In this document: in pieces, positions 18,890 through 28,562 of the stretch | Position numbering within the stretch: position 1 is the first letter of the stretch | How the letters are laid out: each line of letters opens with the position of its first letter | Assembly (NCBI RefSeq): GCF_018446385.1 | Contig: NC_056002.1 | Location: 34,210,063 to 34,274,062, forward strand | DNA: 64,000 nt | DNA from: Zingiber officinale | Lineage: Eukaryota > Streptophyta > Magnoliopsida > Zingiberales > Zingiberaceae | Direction of reading: 5' to 3' | Translations under genes and position numbers: made by a program | The notes under the pieces: generated by a model | Told to the model about the DNA's origin: nothing | What the model saw: the letters and a program-made list of their open reading frames with translations, nothing else | Databases searched by the model: none

Positions 18890-19165
18890 ATGCAGGACAA
18901 GGCGGCCGCGGAGGACGGCGAGAAGGAGACTTTTTCGAAGAAGTCGCGCCACTGCGAAGCCGAGATGCCCCTTACTGATTCCGAGGAAGACTCTTTCCCG
19001 TGGAGGAGATCGTCCAGTACCCTCTTCCGGGATACGTCGCTCCCTCTTCCATCAGCTTCAGCCCCGATGGGCGCTTGATCTCCTATCTCTTCAGCCCCGA
19101 TGGTACCCTCCACCTTAAAGTCTTCGCCTTTGACGTTGCCTCACGGCGGCAGGAGCCCTACTGTT
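18890..19165 (+). pseudogene. Captured dipeptidyl-peptidase-IV-like N-terminus
   Basis: From ATG 18890 the frame reads MQDKAAAEDGEKETF...SRHCEAEMPLTDSEEDSF. After one frameshift near 18998 it continues PVEEIVQYPLPGYVAPSS, ISFSPDGRLISYLFSPDG and LHLKVFAFDVASRRQEPY. This matches, from memory, the N-terminus and first beta-propeller blade of plant DPP8/9-like S9B serine peptidases (prolyl oligopeptidase family). Only about 92 codons are present; the catalytic domain is absent. GC content is much higher than in the rest of the transposon, as expected for a captured first exon. The ORFs on both strands here overlap this fragment and are not separate genes. Confidence 0.7.
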
Positions 19166-19199
19166 CCTCCTAAGCGCCGATTCTTTCTCTCGCGCAATC

Positions 19200-19480
19200 C
19201 CTAATTTTCGTCATCGTTGTTCCTCCTGAGCACCAATTCTTTCTCCTCCCTAACTTGCTCTTGCTGTCGCCTCTCCTCTCACCCACGCTCATCATCTCTA
19301 TCGCTGCTCCTCACCCTTTTTCCTCCCTAACTGACCCGCTCTCGCTGTCGCTGCTCCTCTCACCAACGTTCATGCATCCTTGTCTGCGCCGCCTCCAGGC
19401 GCTGCCAACCGCCGGCCTCCAGCCACCTAAGCATCCTTGTCACCACCGCCTCCAGTCGCCTAAGCAATCTGAAGTTTTAT
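19200..19480. repeat. Tandem duplication, C/T-rich, inside the CACTA
   Basis: A segment of about 75-80 bp containing TCCTCCCTAACTTGCTCT and GCTGTCGCCTCTCCTCTCACC is repeated imperfectly, followed by a duplicated 'gcatccttgt...gccgcctcca' piece. It lies directly downstream of the captured peptidase fragment. An open frame across it is low complexity. Confidence 0.6.
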
Positions 19481-19499
19481 AGGTATTTCTTTGTTACCT

Positions 19500-21060
19500 G
19501 ATACCTTTTGTTTTTGTGTACTTTTGATTTTGTCAATCTGAACCCTAGAGAGAAAGGCAAGAACTTTTGGAACCCTAGAGAGAACATTTTGATCCGCCTC
19601 CAGCAGCCTAAGCATCCTTGTGTACTGTTAATTTTGTTAATAAGGTCCTTGGATAATTACTGATATGGCAAGAACATTTGGAGATTTTTTTTTATCATTC
19701 AGACGATTAAAACGTTCACTATAGGATATTCAGACCCTCCATCACTGCATTCTGTGCAAGCTGGAAGATATGCACTAGGAGGAAGCTTTGCTGGTAAGGC
19801 AGATATATGATGATTTTGATGCTTTAGCAGGGTTTGATTTATGCTTAATGAATTCCAATTTTCATAATGCAAGTCCTAGAACTCCTTGGCAATCAGGCCG
19901 ACTCTCCTTGGCAAGCTTGCAAAACAATAGATTTGTAGATAGGGAGATTGACACTAGAGCTTCAACTAAGCTTTTTTTTTTTTTGTACATTTGTTAGTCT
20001 GACCCCTAACATGCAAGTTGTATTCCAAAAATTTGCTAGCCAAATTCTAGCCTAACAACATTTTTTTTATTGTACATGTCTTCGGATACAGGTTGCCATC
20101 TGCAGTCAATCTGTTTACTAGCACATATTTGAATACTATGGCATAAGTACTAAAATTGCAACTTCATTACCATACTAACACTGTAACTATGCTATTTTTT
20201 TAATTGTACATGTGTTAGCTTGATCCCTAACAACATGTATGTACTATTCTAGTCAAATTCTAGCCAACACATGTTAATTTGCTTGATCCCTAACAATCCT
20301 TATTTCTACGAATAAATAGCTAGCCAAATTCTTAAGTTTCAATAAAAGTTGCACATAGACTTAGTAGCACATAGACTTAGCACATAGACTTGCTTGTTTT
20401 CTATGCTTCTTCAGCAACTCACTTTAAAACCTCAATTGCAGGAATAGAAGGAAGCAGTGAGTGGAGGTTTTGGTCTAAGACATCGGAAGCTTAAGCTTTA
20501 AAGGTCTTTCCTTGTTACCTTTCTTATTATACTTGAATTTCACTTGTAACTTAGTTCTTTATTTATGAATGTTAAATTTACTATATATGCATTTTAAAAT
20601 TCAACAATTTGTCATAATTTTAAATTGATTTTAAGAACATCCATAATGCCAACTATAGATATGCCAACACTTGGAAATTGAAGTTAGATGAACGATAGAT
20701 AATAATCACACAAACCAAAATGATAAAATGAAGAACATCCATAATGCCAACTATATGAATAGTAATTACATGTTAAATTGGCCAGGAACATCAACAAAGG
20801 ACCATGAAGTATTATAGTACCATGATATATTATCGACAAATTGACTATATTGATTATGTATTTATGATAAATATTGCAATGCTTATCATCTGACAAACAA
20901 AGTTGCCCTGACTCCATATGAATCTTTCACATTTCCTGGTTCATCTAAATAGTCAAGTGGTTAATGTTTTAAGTCTCAATTATTTTGTCTAAGATGAAAT
21001 CTAACCGAAGCATATCTGTAAGTTGGGGTTTTGACTAAAACATGATAAAGAACAATATTG
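19500..21060. other. CACTA interior, mostly unidentified
   Basis: AT-rich sequence resembling introns. A short open frame at 19788-19997 (+), containing QIYDDFDALAGFDLC and SPRTPWQSGRLSL, might be another captured exon, but I do not recognise it. Repeated 'cttgatccctaacaa' phrases near 19990-20300 indicate local duplications. Confidence 0.4.
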
Positions 21061-21070
21061 ATTTGCTCAC

Positions 21071-21193
21071 ATTTCTCTTATCATAGAGATAGAAAAAGAA
21101 CTGAGATGGTGAAGAGTACTCCTCAGAGTCCATGTTATGTGCCATGGCAATAGCTCCATACACAGAAAGAGGAAGCACAGGCAGCTCTTCGTC
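21071..21193 (-). pseudogene. Captured exon, chloroplast cyclophilin-like
   Basis: On the minus strand one clean 41-codon exon reads DEELPVLPLSVYGAIAMAHN, MDSEEYSSPSQFFFYLYD and KRN. It is bounded by an AG acceptor (…gatag|gac) and a GT donor (aat|gtgagc). The combination of PLSVYGA-AMAH, EEYSSP-QFFFYLYDKRN is, from memory, that of plant thylakoid or plastid cyclophilin-type peptidyl-prolyl isomerases of the CYP26-2/CYP28 kind. It is the only captured fragment in minus orientation. The family name is less certain than the exon structure. Confidence 0.5.
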
Positions 21194-21368
21194 CTATCAT
21201 TACCAAATTTAAAAAGATGATCTAAGCAAGAATTGAATAACCCATTAACCAATTATCACCAATGAATCGAATTGATCGATCTATGAGAGAAATCTTTCAG
21301 CTCTTGTTCTAGTGTTGTGATTTTGGTTTGAGATTCTAAACTTCGATTTGATAGCAGGAACTCCGAGG

Positions 21369-21847
21369 ATGTTTAGTAGGCTTTTAGGAAAGCCCAAAGA
21401 GCAAACCAGCGCCTTGGCAACTATCGAGAAATTATATGAGGTACTTCGATCTTCCCATCTTGTTTCCCGTTTCTTGACTACGAATCGTAAGCTAAAACTT
21501 GATTGGTTGGGCTTCGTGGATTGTGAAGCTTTTTTTATGTTTGTTTGGATACATGATGTGGAAGCCCAACTTCAACCTGTTCATGAAAAGAAAACAGTTC
21601 TGCTTTGCCTAATAGAATGGTTTAATCTGTGAATAGTATTCATAAGAGCATGAACACATGTTTTGGGCCACAAGTTTAGGGTTTTTTTTGTTGTTGTCAG
21701 AGTATCAGTGGATGATACATTTCTAATCATCACTCTATATGTTTCAGACACTTGAAATGCTCGAGAAAAAGGAGAAAGTTCTCCTTAAGAAGTCTGATGT
21801 TGAGATCGAAAAGGCTAAACAATTCACCAAAACTAAAAACAAAAGAG
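21369..21847 (+). pseudogene. Captured SNF7/VPS32 exons 1 and 2 (ESCRT-III)
   Basis: Exon 1 (21369-21440) begins at ATG and encodes MFSRLLGKPKEQTSALATIE and KLYE. It ends at a GT donor and is followed by a 307-bp intron ending TTTCAG. Exon 2 (21748-21847) encodes TLEMLEKKEKVLLKKSDVEI, then EKAKQFTKTKNKR, and ends at a GT donor (gag|gtgag). This is the basic N-terminal alpha-helix 1-2 region of plant VPS32/SNF7 (CHMP4), the main filament subunit of ESCRT-III in endosomal sorting. Phases join correctly and both frames are open, so a spliced transcript could still read through. The rest of the gene is missing. Confidence 0.85.
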
Positions 21848-22348
21848 GTGAGATTAATCATCTGGCCGTACAAGTTTATGGTTCACTTTTTTGTCCATGA
21901 CACAATATGTTTTTCAACAAAGGTGATCTAGCCAAAATACCAAATTGTTCTATCACAAATTATTTATCCTGTGTGACAAGTATTAGTCTGTGTATGAAGC
22001 TTCATACTTATGCTACGACATACACTTGTTGTCATATGTTTTAGGTTATAATATTGTCATGCTAATTAGATAGAGTAGATTGCTTTGGGTGGTATTTTTA
22101 CCTTTTTTTGGTCATTTGCTTAGTATGATAAGTTTCTTTTTATCTATAATATTTGGATATCTGAACTTGTTTATTTGACATACTATATTCTCTTCTTGAT
22201 TGTTCTTTGGGTAAGATTTTTTTTTAAAATTTCTATTTTATTATATATTCTACTCATCTTGAAAAAATTTTGCTATATTTTTCACATTCATGTAGATTGA
22301 AAAAATTTATGTCACCTCAGTTGACCTAGATTCTCCTTTGTATCACAG

Positions 22349-22444
22349 ACTCGAGTTTACTTGATACTAGAATATGCAGCTAAAGGTGAACTCTACAAGG
22401 AACTACAGAAGTCCAAATGCTTCAGTGAGAGGCGAACTGCTACA
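22349..22444 (+). pseudogene. Captured Aurora kinase exon
   Basis: A single open exon flanked by CACAG acceptor and GTGAGT donor encodes [20 protein letters not shown] and [11 protein letters not shown]. That is the beta-5 strand, hinge and alpha-D region of plant Aurora kinases (EYA-(K/R)GELYKELQK is characteristic). Catalytic-loop and activation-loop exons are absent. It is in the same orientation as the SNF7 exons 0.5 kb upstream. Confidence 0.85.
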
Positions 22445-22754
22445 GTGAGTTCTTTGCAAACACACACTAACGGTTATCAGTGTATGAGTTTTTATCTATT
22501 ATTGTCAATGAAGGACTAACACTCTAATCATGTACCCATAGAATTTGCAGTTCCTTTCTCACTGTATGTACAAGCGTTGTGCATTTGCAAATTTAATGAG
22601 GCTAGTGTGTCTGCAAACTTGAACAAATGTTCTGATAATTTATAAGCTTTATGTGTTTTTTTAGAAATGTCTTAAGGTACTTCTTAATGAATTTTCCCAT
22701 GTTGTCCAGGTACTTCTATAGATTCTTCCTCATGATATTTTTGTTTATCATGGC

Positions 22755-22916
22755 AATGTCCAGAAGTCTATGGCAGCCACTTCTGCTGAGGGTGGCCTTG
22801 ATCCCATACTTGCCTACACTGCCGGAGCAGAGATCGAGCAGCTGCAGTGGTCTTCCTCCCAGCCCGACTGGGTTGCCATTGCCTACTCCACTAAGCTTCA
22901 GATTCTGAGAGTTTAA
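22755..22916 (+). pseudogene. Captured TTG1/LWD-type WD40 protein C-terminus
   Basis: In one frame this reads [40 protein letters not shown] and STKLQILRV, then TAA at 22914-22916. The AGAEI-QLQWSS-QPDW-AIA-S-K-Q-LRV ending is that of the plant TTG1 / LIGHT-REGULATED WD1 family of WD40 proteins. They act with bHLH/MYB factors in epidermal and pigment control, or in the circadian clock. Only the last WD repeat remains. The native stop codon is preserved, so 3' UTR sequence of the donor gene may follow. Confidence 0.82.
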
Positions 22917-24440
22917 TGGAAAGCAAATGGATATTAGAGCAGTAAAGATATTGCCTTTGATTCTATTTACTGAACTGGTACCTGGTAGCACCCCACTCAA
23001 TTGATTTCATAATTAGTGCATAGCTTCATTTCATGTGCTATCATTTCTCTATTGCACTAGGCTTTTGATTATTTTTGGGGTATAGTTTCCTTATTACTTG
23101 CAGGATCAGAATACTAGTTGGATGAATTGTTTGGATCCTCTACTGGCATGTTCTTCAGTTTGCCTTTTTTTTTTGAATTTACTGATAACCTTCTTGGGCA
23201 TTAAAATTATATTTTCTTTTCTATTAGAAACTTACATCTTTGCAGATGTTTGCCTTCTTCTGTGTATCTTCCTGCTTAACTTTATTTAGTTGCTTTTGAT
23301 CTTTGTATAGCACTAGTTATACATTTTTTTTTAAGAGAGATGATTTAGGCGTGTTTAAGATCTTGGTGGATGATTCATTGGATTCGTGGTGTTGGATATT
23401 GTCAGGTAGCTCTTGTAATTCCCTGTGGTTGAACATTTTGAAGTGGAACTGGAGGTATATTTGGAAGTCAGTGTTTAGGGTTGCTGTAGAATGATGCTTT
23501 GAATTGTTGTTATCTGGAGCTTTGATCTTTTGCTTCACTGAACTTATGCAGGAATGTAAAACATTAAGGATCCTGAGATATAATTTTCCCATGTTATCTG
23601 GAGCTTTGATCTTTTGCCATGAATTTTTTCATGTTATCAATGAAAGTAACATGATACTTTCTTATATGATGTATTTTTTTCTTTTCTTTTATTTATTTAC
23701 TTATATATATGATTGCATCTATATATGGTTGAAATTCATGTTGACTAGTTAGCATTTTAGCTATTTTCCCCTTGAAATAAAAAATTGTTTTGATGTTATT
23801 GTATCATTGGAAATCATATAAATGAATTGATGTTACTCATCTTTATTACTGTTGAGGAATTTATTTACTTTTCATGTACTCTTAGTGATAAACAGTTATG
23901 TCATTTGAGTCGACTACTAATGAATTGAATTTCCATGTACTCTTAGTGATAAACAGTTTTCAGGAATGATAGATCTATCACTATATGATGTGGTTGAGAT
24001 AATTGATGAATGTTTCTCTTTTTAAGCATTCCAATTAGTCATCTTGTTACTTGGTGCTCTTACTGTTTTTTCAACTATGATTTTTAGTCTTGGTTTACTA
24101 ATATATTATTTATGCGTTTTTACAGTTTACAAATCTCAAGTACTCTAGAGTTGAAATTGATGAAGTGCGGTTCGAGTGGGCCGAATGCATGCTAGATTAC
24201 ATTTGAAGTGCGGTTCTACCTTAATGTGTTGTTAAAAGAATGTTCTACCTTGATTCTGATATCTATTAACTTTTGATGTAAAAAGAATGTTTGTGTATTT
24301 TATGGATACTGTTGTAAGAAGAATATTTATGTAATTTGTGAATATTTATGTATTTTATGGATACTATTGAATGAAGAATATTTGTGTAATTTGTGAATAT
24401 TTGTGTATTTTTTTTGTTACTGTTTCGGAAATCAAATTTG
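22917..24440. other. CACTA interior, unidentified
   Basis: AT-rich and intron-like, with short direct repeats: 'ttatctggagctttgatcttttg' occurs near 23508 and 23595, 'catgtactcttagtgataaacag' near 23873 and 23934, and 'gaatatttgtgtaatttgtg' near 24325 and 24378. No captured exon is recognised. A short frame near 24150-24210 is not assignable. Confidence 0.45.
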
Positions 24441-24449
24441 TACTGTTAA

Positions 24450-24773
24450 AAAATATTGATATTACATCGGTTTTCCACCGCTGCAAAACTGGTGTTATTA
24501 ACTAATATTACATCGGTCGTATACCGCTGCCAAAACTGGTGTTATTAATATATAATATTACATCAGTTTTACACCGTTGATGAAACGGTGTCGTTAAGTG
24601 ATACTACACCGGTTAATAACCGATTCGAACACCGGTGTCGTTAAGTGATACTACACCGATTTTAAACCGATGTCTAAAATGACAGACTTTTGACATCGCC
24701 TTCATAGACATCGGTCGAAAATGTAATAGACACCGGTGGAAAACCGATGTCTATGAGGGTTTTTGTTGTAGTG
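24450..24773. repeat. CACTA right subterminal and terminal repeats
   Basis: Contains repeated blocks such as ATTACATCGGTTTTCCACCG and 'ctgcaaaactggtgttatta' (three diverged copies), then ACCGATGTCTA motifs in both orientations, and the terminal repeat GTTGTAGTG. The right end is organised differently from the left: it has 55-70 bp repeats rather than the short motif alone. Confidence 0.85.
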
Positions 24774-24954
24774 ACCACTTTTCTTGACCAAAATAATGCA
24801 TCATAACAAACATCATGACCAAGATAAATGTCCCTAACCTCTCACCCCATCTAAATCATAGTAAGAGGACAATCCTATGTTCTTGTGAGAGGCAATTTTA
24901 AGGTGAATAGAACTTAAATAGCTTTACCTATAAAGTGATCATGGAGGATGTGAT

Positions 24955-25530
24955 TTAATCAATACAACACATTCCCAATTCCCTTCTAAGAAAGCTAAAT
25001 TCAACTTCGGGAAGAGGTTTAGTGAAGATATCGGCTAAGTTTGATTTTGATCCAACATAATTTAAAATGATATCACCTTGAGTTACATGATCACGAATAA
25101 AATGATGTTTAACCTCTATGTGTTTCGTTCTTGAATGATGAACGTGATTTTTGGTCAAGTTGATTGTACTCACATTATCACAAAGAACTTGAACATTGTT
25201 ATAGGTAAGTTGATAGTCCTCTAGAGTATGAGTCATCCACAATAATTGTGATACACACTCTCCCATGGCAATATATTCCGTTTCGGTTGTGGAGAGAGTG
25301 ACACAATGTTGTTTTCTACTTGACCAACTTACTAAAGAAGATCCTAGAAATTGACAACTACCACTAGTACTTTTGCGATCCAATTTGCATCCGGCATAAT
25401 CGGAATCGGTATAGCCCACTAGGTCAAAAGTTTCGGTTCTAGGATACCCAAAACCAACATTTTGAGTCCCCTTGAGATAACGAAGAATTCGCTTAACGAC
25501 ACTCAAATATGACTCCTTGGCACAAGATTG
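24955..25530 (-). CDS. E3 RNase H
   Basis: The C-terminal domain of the E3 polyprotein. Seen: VVKRILRYLKGT; the first catalytic Asp in GYTDSDYAGC; RKSTSG; SSRKQHCVTLSTTETEYIA (catalytic Glu); the Asp in VLCDNVSTI; RTKHIEVKHHFIRD; and the Sirevirus/copia ending ADIFTKPLP. The domain looks complete. It is in frame with the RT ORF upstream and separated from it by one TAG codon about 8 codons before the start given here, so in the intact parent the two were one polyprotein. Confidence 0.9.
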   Translation of the reverse strand, partial: QSCAKESYLSVVKRILRYLKGTQNVGFGYPRTETFDLVGYTDSDYAGCKLDRKSTSGSCQFLGSSLVSWSSRKQHCVTLSTTETEYIAMGECVSQLLWMTHTLEDYQLTYNNVQVLCDNVSTINLTKNHVHHSRTKHIEVKHHFIRDHVTQGDIILNYVGSKSNLADIFTKPLPEVEFSFLRRELGMCCID

Positions 25531-26541
25531 CTACCGTGCACATATACCTACGGCAAAAAGTATGTCGGGTCTACTAGCCATAAAATAGAGAAGACTCCCT
25601 ATAGCACTACGATACACCTTGGAGTCAACTTCTTTCCCCTCAACGTCTTTATCCAATTTAGTACTAGTGACCATGGGAGTAGATATTTCCTTTGCATTTT
25701 CCATTCCAAATTTCTTAAATAGCTCTTTGACATATTTAGATTGATGAATGTAAATGCCTTCTTTTGTTTGCTTAATTTGTAACCCTAGGAAAAATGTCAA
25801 TTCACCAACCAAACTCATTTCAAATTCACTCTCCATGTGATTAATGAACTCATTTAAATAATCTTTATTTGTAGAACCACAAATAATGTCATCTACATAT
25901 ACTTGGGCCACAAACATATCATTACCACTATTTTTCAAGAATAAAGTGGGATCAATTTTTCCTCTATGAAGCCCTTTTGATACTAGAAATGTTGACAATC
26001 GTTCATACCAAGCCCGGGGAGTTTGTTTTAGCCCATATAAGGTCTTTTTAAGTTTATATACATGATTTGGATACTCCAAATTTTCAAACCCCGGTGGTTG
26101 CTCAACATATACCTCTTCTTTTATAACACCATTCAAAAATACTGATTTTACATCCATTTGGTACAATTTGAACCCCTTGTGGGCGGCAAATGTCAACATC
26201 ATCCTAATTGACTCCAATCTTGCTACGGGTGCATAAGTTTCATCATAGTCTAACCCTTCTACTTGATTGAAACCCCTAGCAACCAATCTAGCTTTATTTC
26301 TCACAACTATCCCCTTATCATCAAGTTTGTTTCTAAAAACCCATTTTGTATCAATAATCGATTTATTTATAGGCCTAGGAACTAAATCCCAAACTTGACT
26401 TCTCTCAAATTGAGATAGTTCATCTTGCATTGCTAAAATCCAATCGGGATCAAACAAGGCATCATCAATGGTTTTTGGTTCTATTTGAGATATCAAGGCG
26501 ACTTGGCTTCCTTCATTTCTAAAGCAAGATCGAGTTCTCAC
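25531..26541 (-). CDS. E3 reverse transcriptase (copia RVT_2)
   Basis: RT domain of about 250 residues with all main motifs: [36 protein letters not shown], the first catalytic Asp in [12 protein letters not shown] (residue 130), [27 protein letters not shown], the YVDDI active site (Asp 217 and 218), FFLGLQIKQ and a [13 protein letters not shown] end. The first Asp motif has S instead of the usual T/A in KSVFLNG, which is minor. The frame stops at a TAG just after it and continues in frame into RNase H. This is the only recognisable intact RT in the window. Confidence 0.92.
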   Translation of the reverse strand: MRTRSCFRNEGSQVALISQIEPKTIDDALFDPDWILAMQDELSQFERSQVWDLVPRPINKSIIDTKWVFRNKLDDKGIVVRNKARLVARGFNQVEGLDYDETYAPVARLESIRMMLTFAAHKGFKLYQMDVKSVFLNGVIKEEVYVEQPPGFENLEYPNHVYKLKKTLYGLKQTPRAWYERLSTFLVSKGLHRGKIDPTLFLKNSGNDMFVAQVYVDDIICGSTNKDYLNEFINHMESEFEMSLVGELTFFLGLQIKQTKEGIYIHQSKYVKELFKKFGMENAKEISTPMVTSTKLDKDVEGKEVDSKVYRSAIGSLLYFMASRPDILFAVGICAR

Positions 26542-26796
26542 TCCTTGAGTGATGTCTCATACTACTTGATCTAAGGAATGATTTACATGAATCCTAGTAG
26601 GTCTTGATTCTTGATTTATTATAATTTCGGGTTCAAGTGGCAAAGATTCATTTTTCTCACCATCACTTTCTTAATTTTCTTCTCCTTGATGATCTACTCC
26701 ATCCAGTGTTAATTTCTCTAACTCAAAACGTATTTCTTCATCGTTTGTTCTTATAGAGTTCAAAGAAGGATTTTCTTCAAAGACAACATTTAGTGA
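26542..26796 (-). other. E3 integrase-RT linker, broken
   Basis: The low-complexity linker between integrase and RT. In-frame stops are seen on the minus strand, for example around 26665 and 26550. Confidence 0.6.
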
Positions 26797-27254
26797 TTAT
26801 TCAACTAATTTTGATCTTTTGTTGTAAATTCGATACACCTTACTATGACTTGAGTAACCTACAAGGATCCCCTCATCCGCCTTAGCGGAAAACTTTCTCA
26901 AGTGATCTTTGATGTTTAGAATATAAACCTTACACCCAAACACTCTAAGATGCTTAATTGTAGGTGGTTTACCAAACCACAACTCATGAGTGTTTTTCCT
27001 AGAAACCTATGTATTAATGTTCGATTTTGTACATAACATGCCATATTAATTACTTCGGCCCATAGGAAACTATGAAGTGAATATTCATTTAACATGCTCT
27101 GAGTGGCCTCTTGCAAAACCCTATTTTTCCTCTCAACAACTCCATTTTGTTGAGGAGTTTTAGGGGTGGAAAATTCATGTTTATAGCCTTTTTCTATACA
27201 AAAATTTGTAAATCTATCATTTTCAAACTCACCTCCAGGATCACTTCTTATCAT
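26797..27254 (-). pseudogene. E3 integrase catalytic core, C-terminal half
   Basis: Reads RSDPGGEFEN (second catalytic Asp), FSTPKTPQQNGVVERKNR (catalytic Glu) and FLWAEVINMACYVQNR. After a frameshift near 26985 it continues WFGKPPTIKHLRVFGCKVYI and EGILVGYSSHSKVYRIYN, the usual end of a copia integrase. A second frameshift near 27253 separates it from the upstream half. Both breaks are one- or two-base changes, and either could be a sequence error or a real lesion. Confidence 0.85.
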
Positions 27255-28162
27255 GTTATCTTATGAGTCTTTTCATTTTCTACTCTATTACAAAAAGCAA
27301 TCAAGGTATCTAGAGTTTGATCCTTATGTTTCAAGAAAAACACCCATGTATATATAGTGTAATCATCCACAATCACAAAGCAATATCTACTACCATTTAA
27401 AGAAATATATCTACTACTATCAAATAAATTCATGTGAATGAGCTCTAAAGCATTTAAGGCACTTACAACATTTTTACCTTTATGAGTAGCTTTGGTTTGC
27501 TTACCCATTTGACATGCATCACATATTTTGTCTTTTTGAAACTTCAACTTTGGCAATCCTTGCACCAACTCCTTCTTTGAAAGGTTTTTGATATTCCTCA
27601 TGTTGGTGTGAGCAAGTCTCCAGTGCCAAAGCCACGTCTCCTCTTCTTTGGACATGAGACACTTAGCAAACACATTAGTAGCACCAAATAGTTCAGCTTG
27701 ATAAATATTTTCTCTTCTATGGCCTATGAGAATATTAGTATTTAGTTCACTATGCTTGATTAGACATTGAGATGAGTTGAACTCAACTCCATAACCCGAA
27801 TCACATAGTTGACTAACACTTAAAAGATTAAAGACTATGCCTTTCACTAATAACACATTTTTTATTACAATTTTTTTCGAAATTCTAATATCTCCTATTC
27901 CTATAACTTTTAATTCACCACTATTACCAAAAGAAATGGTACCTTTACTTTTGTGTCTAAATGATGAAAATTTTGACGAATCTTCTGTCATATACTTAGA
28001 GCATCCACTATCTACGAACCATGTTGTTGGATGCTCCCCCTTTGCGCATGCCTGTTTAAACACGATGAACCAAATGTTTTGGTACCCATACTTTGGGTCC
28101 GGTAGCATCAATAACAAATTACTTGGGTACCCAAACTTGAACAAACTTAACCCTTGAAGCAT
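27251..28162 (-). pseudogene. E3 protease, GAG-pre-integrase and integrase N-terminus
   Basis: Aspartic protease motif WFVDSGCSKYM (DSG at residues 51-53) with the following G-IGDI region. Then comes the GAG-pre-integrase zinc finger LWHWRLAHTNMRNIK...CDACQMGKQTK (HHCC type) and the first integrase catalytic Asp in FVIVDDYTIYTWVFFLKHKD. It ends in the frameshift described for the next entry downstream. Confidence 0.9.
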
Positions 28163-28562
28163 GATTTCTACTAATTAGAGACATGAATTTAACTTCCTTA
28201 TCTTGTGATTTAAAACCTAGTCCCACTTTGTTGTACACACCTCTTTGAGCGCCTAGAATCATGTCTAAGTATTTTGAGCTAGAAGTAAATTTTTCTAGAG
28301 CACTTCTAAGATCATCAACTTATGATTTCAACGATATATTTTCCTTTTTAAGATCATCAAAATCATCTTTGTCATTTTCATGAAGCATGCAAATTTCACA
28401 TGGCACAATTTTATTTTTAAGTGATTTACATTCATTTTGTAATTTTTTAACCTTCCCTTTTGATTTAGCTAGTGCATTGGTTAAGCATGCAATGGTGGCA
28501 TACATCTTATCAAACTTGGGGGAAATTACCTCATCATCACTAGATGATGACTCACTTGAAGA
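28163..28562 (-). other. E3 gag-pol linker with coiled coil
   Basis: The 61-codon open stretch 28320-28505 (AKSKGKVKKLQNECKSLKNK, DDFDDLKKENISLKS) is a coiled coil joined to an acidic Ser-rich region. Stops on both sides break it from gag and protease. Similar coiled coils follow the zinc knuckles in E1, E5, E9 and E10. Confidence 0.65.

Larger units (their letters stand above)
18231..24773. mobile_element. CACTA transposon carrying host gene fragments
   Basis: Starts CACTACAAGAAAAACCC and ends GGGTTTTTGTTGTAGTG. The 30-bp terminal inverted repeats differ at one position, and the 3-bp target duplication ACC is at 18228-18230 and 24774-24776. Subterminal repeats built on CCGATGTCTATGA occur in both orientations at both ends. 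These are the diagnostics of CACTA (CMC/En-Spm) DNA transposons. No transposase frame is recognisable, so it is non-autonomous. The interior contains pieces of what look like five unrelated cellular genes (separate entries), making it a Pack-CACTA or Pack-TYPE element. It sits inside Sirevirus E3 between RNase H and the env-position ORF. Confidence 0.93.

Noticed and set aside
18758..19113. Two antiparallel ORFs at the left of the CACTA as possible transposase or ORF2 products
   Set aside because: No transposase motif; the sequence is explained by a DPP-like exon with one frameshift.
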